Assembly (NCBI GenBank): GCA_014379205.1
Contig: JACMME010000068.1
Coordinates: 1 to 47,591, forward strand
Source: Gemmatimonadaceae bacterium
Lineage (GTDB): Bacteria > Gemmatimonadota > Gemmatimonadetes > Gemmatimonadales > Gemmatimonadaceae
Direction of reading: 5' to 3'
DNA length: 47,591 bases
Under the pieces are notes generated by a model. The model worked only from the letters and a program-made list of their open reading frames with translations. It was not told the origin of the DNA and made no database searches. Below are positions 9,012 to 19,975 of the stretch, piece after piece. The translations under genes were made by a program, and so were the position numbers. Position 1 is the first letter of the stretch, and every line of letters begins with the position of its first letter.

Positions 9012-9851
9012 ATGCCCAATCCAGACATCTCGGAAATTCTTCGACGCGTTGACGCGGCCGGCGATGGCGGTGCGCCTTCCGCCAGCATCGCTACGGGCTT
9101 TCCAAGCCTCGACAAGACGCTGGGTGGTGGTCTGCGACCTGGCGATCTGGTGTTTCTGGGTGGCGATGTCGGCTCCGGCAAGTCGGCACTCGCCCTGGCC
9201 ATTGCACTCCGGGCCACAGCGCTCGGCGGCTCGGCGATTTTTCTATCGGGCGAGATGGGTGCGGACCGTTTGCTGGAACGCATCCTCGCAATCGAGGGCA
9301 GAGCCTCGATCGACGATCTCCGGAGCGGCTCGATCGACGACACGGCGCGCGCTTCGTTGGGCGCGGCCGCCCACCGGTTGCGCGATCAAATGCCCCCTCT
9401 TGATCGAATTCCTTATGGTGGCGTGAGCGAGCTGGGCATCATGCTTCGAAGCACGCCCGATCTCGAGCTGGCTGTGGTTGACTCGCTCCAGGCGGTTACG
9501 AAGAAGGGTTCGTTGCAGGAGGAGGAGCTGGCGGTCGCGGTGCGGGAGCTCAAGACGCTGGCGATAGACTCGAGCCTGGCAATTCTCGTCACCGCCCACG
9601 TGCAGCAGCTCTTGCGCGGCCGCGCCGATCCGCGTCCGACACTCGACGACTTCGGTGCCCTCGGCGCTGTGAAGCACCACGCCGATGTTGTGCTGGCACT
9701 GTATCGTGCGGAGATGTACGATCCCGGCTGGGGAGCGCAGGGTGGCGCGGAGCTCATTCTGCTCAAGAACCGGAACGGCCCAACCAGCTATATCGACCTA
9801 TTCTTTCATCAGCGCTGGCTGAGGTTCGAGGACGTTATGGATCCGGGGTAG
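9012..9851 (+). CDS. Stand-alone DnaB-C/RecA-fold ATPase
   Basis: A 279-aa protein that corresponds to only the C-terminal RecA-like motor domain of replicative helicase DnaB; the N-terminal primase-binding domain is missing. It shows the entry loop TGFPSLDKTLGGGLRPGDLV, Walker A GDVGSGKS at 51-58, a catalytic glutamate in FLSGEMGADRLLER (Glu81), Walker B LAVVDS at 153-158, VTAHVQQL, and KNRNGPT at 252-258, the DnaB KxRNGPTG motif. KaiC-like proteins share the fold, but these last motifs favour DnaB. ATG 9012 is used because upstream codons read through repeat sequence. It is divergent from the porX-like gene. Its role is unknown; loading, recombination or signalling ATPase are all possible. 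Confidence 0.85.
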   Translation: MPNPDISEILRRVDAAGDGGAPSASIATGFPSLDKTLGGGLRPGDLVFLGGDVGSGKSALALAIALRATALGGSAIFLSGEMGADRLLERILAIEGRASIDDLRSGSIDDTARASLGAAAHRLRDQMPPLDRIPYGGVSELGIMLRSTPDLELAVVDSLQAVTKKGSLQEEELAVAVRELKTLAIDSSLAILVTAHVQQLLRGRADPRPTLDDFGALGAVKHHADVVLALYRAEMYDPGWGAQGGAELILLKNRNGPTSYIDLFFHQRWLRFEDVMDPG

Positions 9852-9869
9852 GAGGCGGACTGACGACTG

Positions 9870-10040
9870 AATTGCGGACAGGATTGCGGAGACGATTGCG
9901 GATTGCGGATTGCGGATTAACGGACTGCGGATCATGCTCACGCAGAACGACCGAATGAACGGCCGGTGCGGGCGAAATCAGTTCGCAGTTCAGTCCGCAA
10001 TCCGCAGTCCGCAATCCAGTTGCAATCCGGTCGCAATCCT
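9870..10040. repeat. Heptad inverted-repeat island (GATTGCG / CGCAATC)
   Basis: The left arm has ATTGCGG at 9871, 9883 and 9895 (12-base spacing), then GATTGCG at 9894, 9901 and 9908 (7-base spacing), GATTAAC and GGACTGC. The right arm has CGCAGTT, CGCAATC and CGCAGTC words at 7-base spacing near 9984-10017, then GCAATCC at 10011, 10022 and 10033 (11-base spacing). The spacing therefore mirrors across the centre. It lies between convergent genes, so it could act as a bidirectional terminator-like hairpin. Confidence 0.9.
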
Positions 10041-10042
10041 TC

Positions 10043-11623
10043 CTATACCTGAAATCTCCTCACCGTCCCCAGCATTTCGGCCGCTACGGCCTGAAGGTCC
10101 TTGAGTTCCCGAGTGACGGCATCGATAACGGCGGATTGTTCGTCCGAGGCGCGCGACATCTCCTGGGCGGCTTCCGAATGATTGTGCGACAGGGACGCGA
10201 CCTGGCTCGCCTGCTCCTCTATGCGGCGCGATGCTGAGCGTTGCGCTTCGGCGAGACCCGCGACGTGCCGCAGGATCGCGGCGGTTGCGTCGACGCGCTG
10301 CTCGGCTACGCGAATAGCCTCGCCTGTTCCCGCAATCACGCTGCGAGTGGCAAGCACCGCTGCGTTCGCACGGCCGAGGTCGTCGCTCGTCGCGGTAACA
10401 CCCGTCTGAATGCTCTTGATCTCATTGCGGATCTCCGTGGCAAGCTTCTCGGAGTCTGCGGCCAGCTTTCGGACTTCGTCTGCGACCACAGCGAAGCCAC
10501 GACCATGCTCGCCGGCGCGGGCCGCCTCGATGGCCGCGTTCAGCGCAATAAGATTTGTGCTCTTGGCAATCGCGGCGATCTTGGTTACCGCCTGAGCGAT
10601 CGCCTGCAGTCCGCGCTCCAGGCCCGCGAAGCTTGCTCGTGTTGCTTCCGCGGCCACTACGATGCGCTCCACTGCCTCATCCGCCTTGGCGACTCCTTCG
10701 AGACCGGCGCGCGCCGCTCCAAGCGTCTCGGAAGAGCGTGCTTCGGCCGCTCCCACACTCGCGAGCACTTCGCCCGCGGCCGCGCTGGCAGATGCGGCAG
10801 CCTGGCTCGCTCGCACGGCGGACTCGGACTGCGCCGCCGCATCGGAGGCTACCCTTCCAATAACATGCTCGAGCCGCTCGCCAGACACTCTCAGCGTATG
10901 TGTGGATGAGAAAATATCTTCAGCACGCCGCACTACCTGCTCTGCCGCGGATCGTGCCAGTGAAACCAGGCCCGCGAGCTCGGCGATGAAGTGATTGATA
11001 CCGTCACCAAGCTCGCCGATCTCATCATTTTTTGTGTTGTTGACGCGGGTTCTCAGGTCCCACTGCTTGCCGGACGTAAGCCCGCCGAGCGTGTGTGTAA
11101 CCGCTTCAAGCGGGCGCGTGACGGGACGAGAGAGAAGTAGTGCAGCGAGCGCAGCCGCGAGGATTGCAGCCAACGTCGCTCCGGTAAATATCAGACGCGT
11201 GCGGTACCAGTCGGCGCTGGCCTCATCGAGCGACCATGCGAGTACGACTTTCGCGCCTGCGGCAGCCGGTGTGACCACCCAGAGCTCCCTGAAGTTGCGG
11301 CGTTCGCCCTTGAGCTCACGCATATCGGATATGTCGGACGGGACGCGTATGCTGTCTCCTTCCGCCCGCGTTGCCACTGACCTGCCGTCCGAGCCCACCA
11401 AACTGACGAAGAGAATCCTGCCTCGCGTCGCGGTGAACGCGTCGCCTACGGACTCCGCTGAGGGCCGCTGCGCAACCATCGCGGCAATCGCCGCAGCGCT
11501 CTCGCGCGCCTGTCCCAGCTGCACGTCCCAGAATACCCGCGGCAGCTCGTGCCAGCCGAGAAAAAGGAAGACCGGAAGCAGTGGCGCGACCGCGAGCGCG
11601 ATGATCTTGGTACGCACGCGCAT
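10043..11623 (-). CDS. Methyl-accepting chemotaxis protein
   Basis: A transmembrane chemoreceptor that signals to CheA/CheW. From ATG 11623 the protein is 526 aa: TM1 about residues 7-23, a ~115-residue periplasmic sensor, TM2 about 143-166, a HAMP domain about 167-220, and a long cytoplasmic coiled coil. The hairpin tip with the nearly invariant [18 protein letters not shown] (about 355-372) and [15 protein letters not shown] follows. No CheW-binding C-terminal tail motif is obvious. The frame stays open to 11800, adding 59 low-complexity residues; I prefer 11623 because it places TM1 at the N terminus, but no clear Shine-Dalgarno supports either. No che genes are nearby. Confidence 0.9.
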   Translation of the reverse strand: MRVRTKIIALAVAPLLPVFLFLGWHELPRVFWDVQLGQARESAAAIAAMVAQRPSAESVGDAFTATRGRILFVSLVGSDGRSVATRAEGDSIRVPSDISDMRELKGERRNFRELWVVTPAAAGAKVVLAWSLDEASADWYRTRLIFTGATLAAILAAALAALLLSRPVTRPLEAVTHTLGGLTSGKQWDLRTRVNNTKNDEIGELGDGINHFIAELAGLVSLARSAAEQVVRRAEDIFSSTHTLRVSGERLEHVIGRVASDAAAQSESAVRASQAAASASAAAGEVLASVGAAEARSSETLGAARAGLEGVAKADEAVERIVVAAEATRASFAGLERGLQAIAQAVTKIAAIAKSTNLIALNAAIEAARAGEHGRGFAVVADEVRKLAADSEKLATEIRNEIKSIQTGVTATSDDLGRANAAVLATRSVIAGTGEAIRVAEQRVDATAAILRHVAGLAEAQRSASRRIEEQASQVASLSHNHSEAAQEMSRASDEQSAVIDAVTRELKDLQAVAAEMLGTVRRFQV

Positions 11624-11908
11624 GCCGCGACGCCGCGCATAACCGTATCGCGGGGCGGATTCGTGGGCGGTGTCGCCGCCTGTAGCGGCGGCTGGCTGCA
11701 CTAGCTCGATGATGCTTGCCACGTGTGGCGCAGTGTTGTGAGAGTAGCGTGCACTGAGGGAGAACGTCACTGGAAGGACGACCGCCCGTCCCTCATGCAA
11801 CCGAGCGTCCTTTGCTATCGCTGGTCGAGGAGCGCCTTATATTGATGCCACTTATCTGCCGCTTTCGCAGAAGATCCTGGCGGCGACACACCCAAGTGCG
11901 GATTGTCT

Positions 11909-12646
11909 ATGGCCGGCCACAGTAAATGGAAGCAGATCAAGCACTACAAGGCCGCTACTGATGCCAAGCGCGGTGCAAAGTTCACCAAGCTCATTCGGGA
12001 GATCACGGTAGCTGCGAAGGCCGGTGGCGGCGACCCGGCTGGCAATCCCAGGCTCAGAACCGCTATTGAAATCGCTCGCGCCGCCTCCATGCCAAAGGAG
12101 AACATCGAGCGCGCCGTCAAAAAGGGGACCGGGGAGCTCGAGGGCGTCGACTATCAGGAAATCACGTATGAGGGGTACGGGCCCGGCGGTGTCGCCCTGC
12201 TGATATTGACGGTAACGGATAATCCGACCCGCACCGTCGCCGAAGTACGTCACAAGCTGTCACGCGCCGGAGGAAGTCTCGGCGCGGCGAATTCAGTCGC
12301 CTGGATGTTCGAGCGAAAGGGAGAGTTGTATACGGACGTCGCTCTCCGCGATGAAGACACCGCCATGGAAGCCGCTCTCGAAGCGGGCGCCGAGGATTTC
12401 CGCCGCGAGGGCGATCAGTATGTCATCACGACCGAGCCTACGCAGTTTCATGCGGTAAAGAGCGCTCTCGAGGCACGCAATTTCTCCTTTGCGGAAGCGG
12501 AGATCACCTATATCCCGAAGAACACGGTGCGCCTTGAAGGACGGCAGGCGGAATCACTTCTCAAGCTTCTCGAGGAAGTCGAAGATCTCGATGACGTGCA
12601 AAAAGTGGCGGCGAACTTCGACATTGACGTGACGGAAATGGCATGA
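11909..12646 (+). CDS. yebC: YebC/PmpR family protein
   Basis: A 245-aa member of the YebC/TACO1 family, implicated in relieving ribosome stalling at proline stretches and, in some species, in transcriptional regulation. The hallmark N terminus MAGHSKWKQIKHYK and the patch KGTGELEGVDYQEITYEGYG are present, followed by NPTRTVAEVRHKLSRAGGSL. ATG 11909 is chosen over an in-frame TTG at 11903 because it gives the canonical N terminus. An AT-rich TTATATT at about 11837 in the divergent gap may be part of its promoter. It is followed by ruvC as in many proteobacteria, but here a repeat island separates them. Confidence 0.97.
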   Translation: MAGHSKWKQIKHYKAATDAKRGAKFTKLIREITVAAKAGGGDPAGNPRLRTAIEIARAASMPKENIERAVKKGTGELEGVDYQEITYEGYGPGGVALLILTVTDNPTRTVAEVRHKLSRAGGSLGAANSVAWMFERKGELYTDVALRDEDTAMEAALEAGAEDFRREGDQYVITTEPTQFHAVKSALEARNFSFAEAEITYIPKNTVRLEGRQAESLLKLLEEVEDLDDVQKVAANFDIDVTEMA

Positions 12647-12649
12647 GAC

Positions 12650-12803
12650 TGGGGAGTGGGGGATGGGGGATAGGGGATGGGGGTGCGCCAGAGTGGCGAG
12701 GGTTAGGGGTCGGTATTTCCTTAAGCAGCCCCTGGTCCCTGGTCCCTGGTTCCTGGTCTCTACCCCTCGGCTACCACCCCCCACCCCCCACCCCCCACTC
12801 CCC
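12650..12803. repeat. Heptad island with G-rich and C-rich facing arms before ruvC
   Basis: Left arm: GGGGAGT (12651), GGGGGAT (12658, 12665), AGGGGAT (12672). Middle: CCCTGGT at 12730, 12737 and 12744, then TCCTGGT at 12751. Right arm: ACCCCCC at 12776, 12783 and 12790, then ACTCCCC at 12797-12803. The right arm is nearly the reverse complement of the left. It ends three bases before the ruvC ATG, occupying the place of a ribosome binding site. Confidence 0.93.
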
Positions 12804-12806
12804 AGA

Positions 12807-13298
12807 ATGATTGTTCTCGGTATCGACCCGGGCACCGCAGTTACCGGATACGGTGTTGTGCGCGGGACGCCGCTGGGGCCGTACAGTCTCATCGAATGCG
12901 GTGTGATTCGCACGGATCCTCGCGATTCGCTCCCCCGTAGGTTGCTCGACATTCACCATGGAGTCCGAGAGCTTATTGAGCGGCATCAGCCGGACGCAGT
13001 GGCAGTCGAAGACGTTTTTTACGCCCGCAACGTTCGTACGACTGTGGTGCTCGGCCACGCCCGTGGCGTTGTGCTTCTTGCAGCCGAGGAGGCGGGTATC
13101 GGCATTGCGGAATATCCCCCGGCAGCGATCAAGAAGGCAGTGGTCGGGACCGGAGCGGCAACCAAGCATCAGGTGCAGTTCATGGTCGCGCGCTTGCTTC
13201 AGCTCAAGACCTTCCCGACTCCTTCGGATGCCGCTGATGGCGTTGCCGCGGCGCTGGCGCACGTCATGAGCGGCAGCCCAACGCGCGCGCGCGTGTGA
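12807..13298 (+). CDS. ruvC: Holliday junction resolvase RuvC
   Basis: A 163-aa RNase H-fold endonuclease that cuts Holliday junctions as a dimer with RuvAB. The catalytic acidic residues are Asp7 (GIDPG), Glu68 (AVEDVF), Asp141 and Asp144 (SDAADG), at the usual spacing. The ATG at 12807 gives the canonical N terminus MIVLGIDPGT; upstream in-frame codons translate only the repeat island. No Shine-Dalgarno is present, since the C-rich heptad arm ends at 12803. The stop overlaps the ruvA GTG start (GTGA). Confidence 0.97.
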   Translation: MIVLGIDPGTAVTGYGVVRGTPLGPYSLIECGVIRTDPRDSLPRRLLDIHHGVRELIERHQPDAVAVEDVFYARNVRTTVVLGHARGVVLLAAEEAGIGIAEYPPAAIKKAVVGTGAATKHQVQFMVARLLQLKTFPTPSDAADGVAAALAHVMSGSPTRARV

Positions 13299-13900
13299 TC
13301 TCCAGAGTCCACGGTGCGCTGATATCTCGTGAGCTCGATCGGGTAGAGATAATGACTTCGAGTGGCCTTGCCTACGAGATTTCTATTCCGCTAACGGTCT
13401 TCGAGCATCTCCCCAGCCTTGGCGCCGACATTTTGCTGCATACATATCTCGTAGTGCGTGAGGATGCCTGGCAGCTGGTTGGCTTCATAAATCAATTCGA
13501 GAAGCGAGTTTTCGCCCGGATTTTGACCGCGAAGGGGGTGGGTCCCGCACTCGCGATCGGAATGTTGTCAACGCTGTCGGCTGAGAGGCTCGTGCGCGCC
13601 ATTCGGGACAAGGACGTCGCGACTTTGCAGAGCATTCCGCGTGTCGGAAGAAAGAAGGCCGAGCAGCTCATCCTCGATCTTGCCGACAAGATGGATGAGA
13701 TTCAGCCGGAGCCCATGCCAGGTGCGCGCAGATCCGACAGCGTTGCTGCCGATGACGCGGTCCGCGCACTCGTATCGCTTGGCTACACGGCAGGTGAAGC
13801 GGACAAGGCTGTCCGCCACGCTCTCGAGGAGGGCGGGCGCGGCGGCGCTGTTCCCGAGCTGATTCGGTTGGCGTTGACAAAGGTTGGTAACAGGAGCTGA
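13295..13900 (+). CDS. ruvA: Holliday junction branch migration protein RuvA
   Basis: A 201-aa subunit that binds the four-way junction and recruits the RuvB motor. Domain I is an OB fold starting MISRVHGALISRE. Domain II holds two helix-hairpin-helix motifs, including ILTAKGVGPALAIGML and LQSIPRVGRKKAEQLILDL. Domain III (about 150-201, VRALVSLGYTAGEADKAV) contacts RuvB. The start is GTG 13295, overlapping the ruvC stop. An aminotransferase gene begins 2 bp after the stop, separating ruvA from ruvB. Confidence 0.97.
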   Translation: MISRVHGALISRELDRVEIMTSSGLAYEISIPLTVFEHLPSLGADILLHTYLVVREDAWQLVGFINQFEKRVFARILTAKGVGPALAIGMLSTLSAERLVRAIRDKDVATLQSIPRVGRKKAEQLILDLADKMDEIQPEPMPGARRSDSVAADDAVRALVSLGYTAGEADKAVRHALEEGGRGGAVPELIRLALTKVGNRS

Positions 13901-13902
13901 TC

Positions 13903-15063
13903 ATGCGAGCTGATCGAACTGCTACGTTCACCGAGTCTGTAATTCGCGAAATGACGCGCATCGCGAATCAGTACGAGGCGATAAATCTGGCGCAGGGTTT
14001 CCCGGATTTCCCAATGCCGGCGCCCATGAAAGACGCGGCTTGCGCGGCCATACATGGCGACATCAACCAGTACGCCATTACCTGGGGGTCGCCGCCTCTT
14101 CGCCTGGCCATCGCGGAGAAATACCGCAGGTGGTACGGCATGGAAGTCGATCCGGAACGCGACATCACCGTGACCTGCGGGGCGACAGAGGCTATGGCGG
14201 CCGTCTTTCTGGCTCTTCTGAACCCCGGAGACGAAGTCATCGTCCTTGAACCGTTTTATGAGAATTACGGCCCGGATGCGATTCTGGCTGGCGCCCGGCC
14301 TGTATTCGTTCCGCTCGAAGGCAAGGACTGGCAACTCGACCCAGCCCGCCTCCGGGCGGCATTCTCGCGCAGGACCAAAGCGATCATAGTCAACACACCG
14401 CAAAATCCCACTGGCCGGGTGTTGACGAGCGCGGAGATGTCGCTCATTGCCGAGCTGTGCATCGAGTTCGACGCATGGGCGATTACGGATGAGATCTACG
14501 AGCACATCCGGTACGCCGGCGATCATCACGTCATGGCAACGTTGCCCGGAATGGCCGAGCGCACTGTTACGATCTCGGGGCTGTCCAAGACATTCAGCTG
14601 CACCGGCTGGAGGCTGGGATACGCGATAGCCCCAGCCGCTGAGTCCCAGGCGATCCGCAAGGTGCACGATTTTCTCACGGTAGGCGCGCCCGCGCCACTT
14701 CAGGCGGCTGGGGCCGTCGGAATGGCGTTCGACGCCGACTACTACAACCATATGTCCCTGAATTATCGCGCCCGGCGCGACCTGCTCACATCCTCCCTCA
14801 GCGAAGCGGGATTCGCATTCTCCATTCCGGAAGGCGCGTACTACGTGCTAGCGGATTTCTCCGCTTTGAGCGACCTCCGGGACGTGGACTTCGCCAAGTG
14901 GATGACGAAGGATATCGGCGTAGCCACGGTGCCCGGTTCGAGCTTCTATCACGATCCCGCTTCGGGAAGCAAACTGGTGCGGTTCGCCTTCTGCAAGCGA
15001 CTGGAGACGCTCGAGCGAGCAAGAGGCAGGCTGGCGCAACTTGCGACAGCTGGACGGTCTTAG
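13903..15063 (+). CDS. Class I/II PLP-dependent aminotransferase (kynurenine/methionine aminotransferase-like)
   Basis: A 386-aa fold-type I aminotransferase. Asn-Pro pair in [10 protein letters not shown], Asp196 and Tyr199 (TDEIYEH), the Schiff-base Lys229 ([16 protein letters not shown]) and the C-terminal substrate-carboxylate arginine (RFAF) are all in place. The N-terminal [13 protein letters not shown] is typical of the subgroup containing kynurenine aminotransferase/glutamine transaminase K and methionine aminotransferase YbdL. It starts at ATG 13903, 2 bp after ruvA, so it is probably co-transcribed with the ruv genes. Exact amino-acid substrate is not readable from sequence. Confidence 0.92.
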   Translation: MRADRTATFTESVIREMTRIANQYEAINLAQGFPDFPMPAPMKDAACAAIHGDINQYAITWGSPPLRLAIAEKYRRWYGMEVDPERDITVTCGATEAMAAVFLALLNPGDEVIVLEPFYENYGPDAILAGARPVFVPLEGKDWQLDPARLRAAFSRRTKAIIVNTPQNPTGRVLTSAEMSLIAELCIEFDAWAITDEIYEHIRYAGDHHVMATLPGMAERTVTISGLSKTFSCTGWRLGYAIAPAAESQAIRKVHDFLTVGAPAPLQAAGAVGMAFDADYYNHMSLNYRARRDLLTSSLSEAGFAFSIPEGAYYVLADFSALSDLRDVDFAKWMTKDIGVATVPGSSFYHDPASGSKLVRFAFCKRLETLERARGRLAQLATAGRS

Positions 15064-15176
15064 GCGCGCCCGCTGACGCCTCGTCAATCGCGGGGATTCC
15101 CGATCCTCCTGTCGGCAATCCGCTAACTTCCCAATGCCGCGTTTTGCCACCTGCCAACTCGCACCCCGCGCTTGAT

Positions 15177-16208
15177 ATGGCTCGCACCGAGATCACCACG
15201 CCTGAAGTGCTCCCCGACGAATCGGTCGTCGAGTTATCTCTGCGTCCACAACGCCTCTCGGAGTTCATTGGCCAGCAGAAGGTCAAGGACAGCCTGAGGA
15301 TCTACATCGACGCGACTCTCGCGCGCAGACAGCCCCTCGATCATACGCTTTTCTACGGTCCGCCAGGGCTGGGGAAGACAACACTCGGAGAGCTGATCGC
15401 GAGAGAGCTCGGCGTCAACATTCGCACGACGTCGGGCCCCGCCCTGGAGCGCCCGGGCGATCTCGTTAGCACGCTGACCAATCTGCGCGAAGGAGACATT
15501 CTCTTTATTGACGAGATCCACCGGCTCCGCCCGATCATCGAGGAGTTTCTGTATCCAGCGATGGAGGACTACAAGATCGAGATCCGCCTCGGCGACGGAC
15601 CCAAGGCGCAGAGCGTCACGATGCCGATCCTGCCCTTCACGCTGATCGGTGCGACAACGCGTTTCGGGATGCTCACGCCACCCATGCGCGCACGCTTCGG
15701 AATCATCGAACGGCTCAACTACTATCCGCCGTCCGACCTGGAACAGATCGTCATGCGCTCGGCTGACGTAATCAGCGTTCGGATCGATCCGGGAGGGGCC
15801 GCCGAAATTGCGCGCCGCTCGCGCGGTACCCCTCGCGTCGCGAACCGTCTGCTTCGGCGCGTGCGAGACTACGCGCAGGTCAGGGCGGATGGCGACATAA
15901 CCAAGGCGGTAGCCGATGCCGCGCTCGCGATGCTGGATGTCGACCAGTTCGGTCTGGATGACATGGATGCACGTGTACTGAAGGCCATCATCGAAAAGTT
16001 CGACGGCGGACCCGTGGGAATCGGGACAATCGGGGCAGCGATCGGCGAGGACGTCAGCACGATCGAAGAAGTGTACGAGCCATATCTGGTGCAGAACGGG
16101 TTCCTGCAGCGCACGCCCCGCGGACGCGCGGCAACTCCTCTGGCGTACAGGCATTTCGGCTACGCGCCGCGGATACGAGGCAACGGTGAGCAGCCCAGCC
16201 TGCTCTAA
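15177..16208 (+). CDS. ruvB: Holliday junction branch migration ATPase RuvB
   Basis: A 343-aa AAA+ motor that drives branch migration with RuvA. The [12 protein letters not shown] start of the AAA+ core is at about 22-33, Walker [10 protein letters not shown] at 61-69, Walker [12 protein letters not shown] at about 105-115, sensor 1 in LIGATTRFG, and the arginine finger in PPMRARFG. The C-terminal winged helix ([20 protein letters not shown]) binds DNA. ATG 15177 matches the family's usual length; a longer in-frame opening overlaps the preceding aminotransferase gene and is rejected. The 113-bp gap upstream shows no clear promoter. Confidence 0.97.
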   Translation: MARTEITTPEVLPDESVVELSLRPQRLSEFIGQQKVKDSLRIYIDATLARRQPLDHTLFYGPPGLGKTTLGELIARELGVNIRTTSGPALERPGDLVSTLTNLREGDILFIDEIHRLRPIIEEFLYPAMEDYKIEIRLGDGPKAQSVTMPILPFTLIGATTRFGMLTPPMRARFGIIERLNYYPPSDLEQIVMRSADVISVRIDPGGAAEIARRSRGTPRVANRLLRRVRDYAQVRADGDITKAVADAALAMLDVDQFGLDDMDARVLKAIIEKFDGGPVGIGTIGAAIGEDVSTIEEVYEPYLVQNGFLQRTPRGRAATPLAYRHFGYAPRIRGNGEQPSLL

Positions 16209-16265
16209 TGCGATGAGTCCGAAGCGTTTGCACCGAGTTAACGCGCGGGCGCATAGCGCAGAGTC

Positions 16266-16295
16266 ATTGCGAGAACACTAAGTGTTCGAAGCAAT
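16266..16295. promoter_or_regulatory. Nested palindrome upstream of queA
   Basis: ATTGC (16266-16270), GAACACT (16273-16279), one base, AGTGTTC (16281-16287) and GCAAT (16291-16295) form a nested inverted repeat with a one-base centre, ending six bases before the queA GTG. There is no T-run, so an operator is more likely than an intrinsic terminator of ruvB. The regulator is unknown. Confidence 0.5.
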
Positions 16296-16301
16296 CTCTC
16301 C

Positions 16302-17322
16302 GTGATCGAACGTGGTAGCCGCACCGCCGACTATGATTTTGAGCTCCCCTCAGCCCAGATAGCGCAGACTCCGCTCGAGCAACGTGCATCGAGCCGCCTT
16401 CTCATTGTAGACCGACAGTCCGGGCGTATTACGCACGGCGCTTTCACCGACCTCATCGGCCTCGCCGCTCCCGGCGATGCCCTCGTGCTCAATACTACGA
16501 AGGTGATTCGCGCCCGGCTGCTCGGCAAGCGATCCTCAGGCGCGGCGGCGGAAATACTTCTGCTTCGTGCGCTCGGCAACGATCGCTTCGAGGCAATGGT
16601 GAGTCCGGGCGGAAAACTCCTGCCTGGCCGAGTGATTCACGTCGCACCCGGTTTCGACGTGGACATTCTCGAGACTACCGAGCGTCGTACTCGAATAGTG
16701 CAGGTTCGATGTAGCATACCCGTCCAGGAAGCCATTTCGCGCTACGGACACGTGCCGCTTCCCCCCTACATCTGGCGGCGAGATGATGACGCTGACGCCG
16801 AACGGTACCAGACCGTATACGCGCGCGAAGAAGGATCGGTGGCGGCCCCTACTGCGGGGCTACACTTCACGGACGAGGTTCTCGAGAGCATTGAGTCTCG
16901 TGGAGTGCGGCGAGTAGACGTCGTCCTGCACGTAGGCGCCGGCACCTTCAAGCCGGTTGAGACTGCGGATCCCGCGGACCATCACATGCACGAGGAGTGG
17001 TACAGCGTGGGCGAAGAGGCGGCGTGCGCCCTTAATGAGACACGATCGCGAGGCGCGCATGTCTGGGCGGTCGGCACCACCAGCGTGCGCACGCTGGAAA
17101 GTGCCGCTAGTGCTGATGGCTCTTTCGCCGCGACGGAAGGTGACACGCGGCTATTCATTCGTCCGGGATACCGCTTTCGCGCCGTGGACAAACTCGTAAC
17201 GAACTTTCATCTTCCCAGGTCGACACTGATAATGCTCGTGGCGGCGTTCGCCGGTTACGATCTCACTACGCGCGCATACCGGGAGGCAATACATGCTGGA
17301 TACCGGTTCTACTCGTACGGCG

Positions 17323-17342
<20 letters not shown>
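16302..17342 (+). CDS. queA: S-adenosylmethionine:tRNA ribosyltransferase-isomerase QueA
   Basis: A 346-aa enzyme that transfers and rearranges the ribosyl part of SAM onto preQ1-modified tRNA to make epoxyqueuosine. Family signatures are DYDFELP at the N terminus, ALVLNTTKVIRARLLG, GHVPLPPYI, YAREEGSVAAPTAGLHFT, HVGAGTFKPV and NFHLPRSTLIMLV. Length matches the family (about 340-356). It starts at GTG 16302, just after a palindrome. Together with tgt two genes downstream it forms the queuosine tRNA modification pair; preQ1 synthesis genes are not in the window. Confidence 0.97.
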
Positions 17343-19413
<2,071 letters not shown>

Positions 19414-19417
<4 letters not shown>

Positions 19418-19971
19418 GCTTGCTGGACATATACGTACTCGGCGCACCGATTCTCCGCCAGGAAACCAGAGTCGTCGAGAAGGTTGACGACGGTGTTCGC
19501 CGACTCATCGACGACATGTTTGAAACCATGTACGCGGCCAAGGGGATTGGACTCGCCGCCCCTCAAGTGGGACGCAGTGAGAGAGTGGCGGTGATCGACA
19601 TCGACCAGAAGCCGTATGTCATAGTGAATCCGGAGATTCTGCAACGCGAAGGAACCCAGCGTGCTGAAGAAGGATGCCTGTCCATTCCCGAGATCTACGG
19701 AGATGTGGATCGTGCAGCGCATGTGCACGTCAAGGCCCTCGACCGCAACGGCGAGGCTTTCGAGTTGCAAGCCGATGAGCTACTGGCTCGCTGCCTGCAA
19801 CACGAGATCGACCACCTGCACGGCCGGTTGTTCATCGATTATCTGGGGTTGCTCAAGCGTCGAGCTGCGATCAGCAAGTGGGAAAAGCTGCGCAAGGGAG
19901 ACAAATCTCTAACGCGCACGATATCGCCGCGCGAAGTGGCGGAGCAGCATACCCGCGACGAGGAGCTGTAG
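19414..19971 (+). CDS. def: Peptide deformylase
   Basis: A 185-aa metalloenzyme that removes the formyl group from nascent chains. The three family motifs are GIGLAAPQ (44-51), EGCLS (86-90, metal ligand Cys88) and HEIDH (130-134, ligands His130 and His134, catalytic Glu131). Start GTG 19414 overlaps the yajC stop (GTGA). It is paired with fmt 4 bp downstream, so formylation and deformylation enzymes are co-expressed. Confidence 0.97.
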
Positions 19972-19975
19972 CGAA

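Noticed and set aside
9600-10042. Classical intrinsic terminator after the DnaB-like gene
   Set aside because: The strong hairpin here is the heptad island and no U-run follows on either strand, so I did not call a terminator, though the hairpin may still stop transcription.
13783-14751. 322-codon open frame antisense to the class I aminotransferase
   Set aside because: Shadow of a clear gene with all catalytic residues on the + strand; composition is arginine- and histidine-rich with no domain.
15234-16154. 306-codon open frame antisense to ruvB
   Set aside because: Covers the RuvB AAA+ core on the opposite strand; no recognisable motif.
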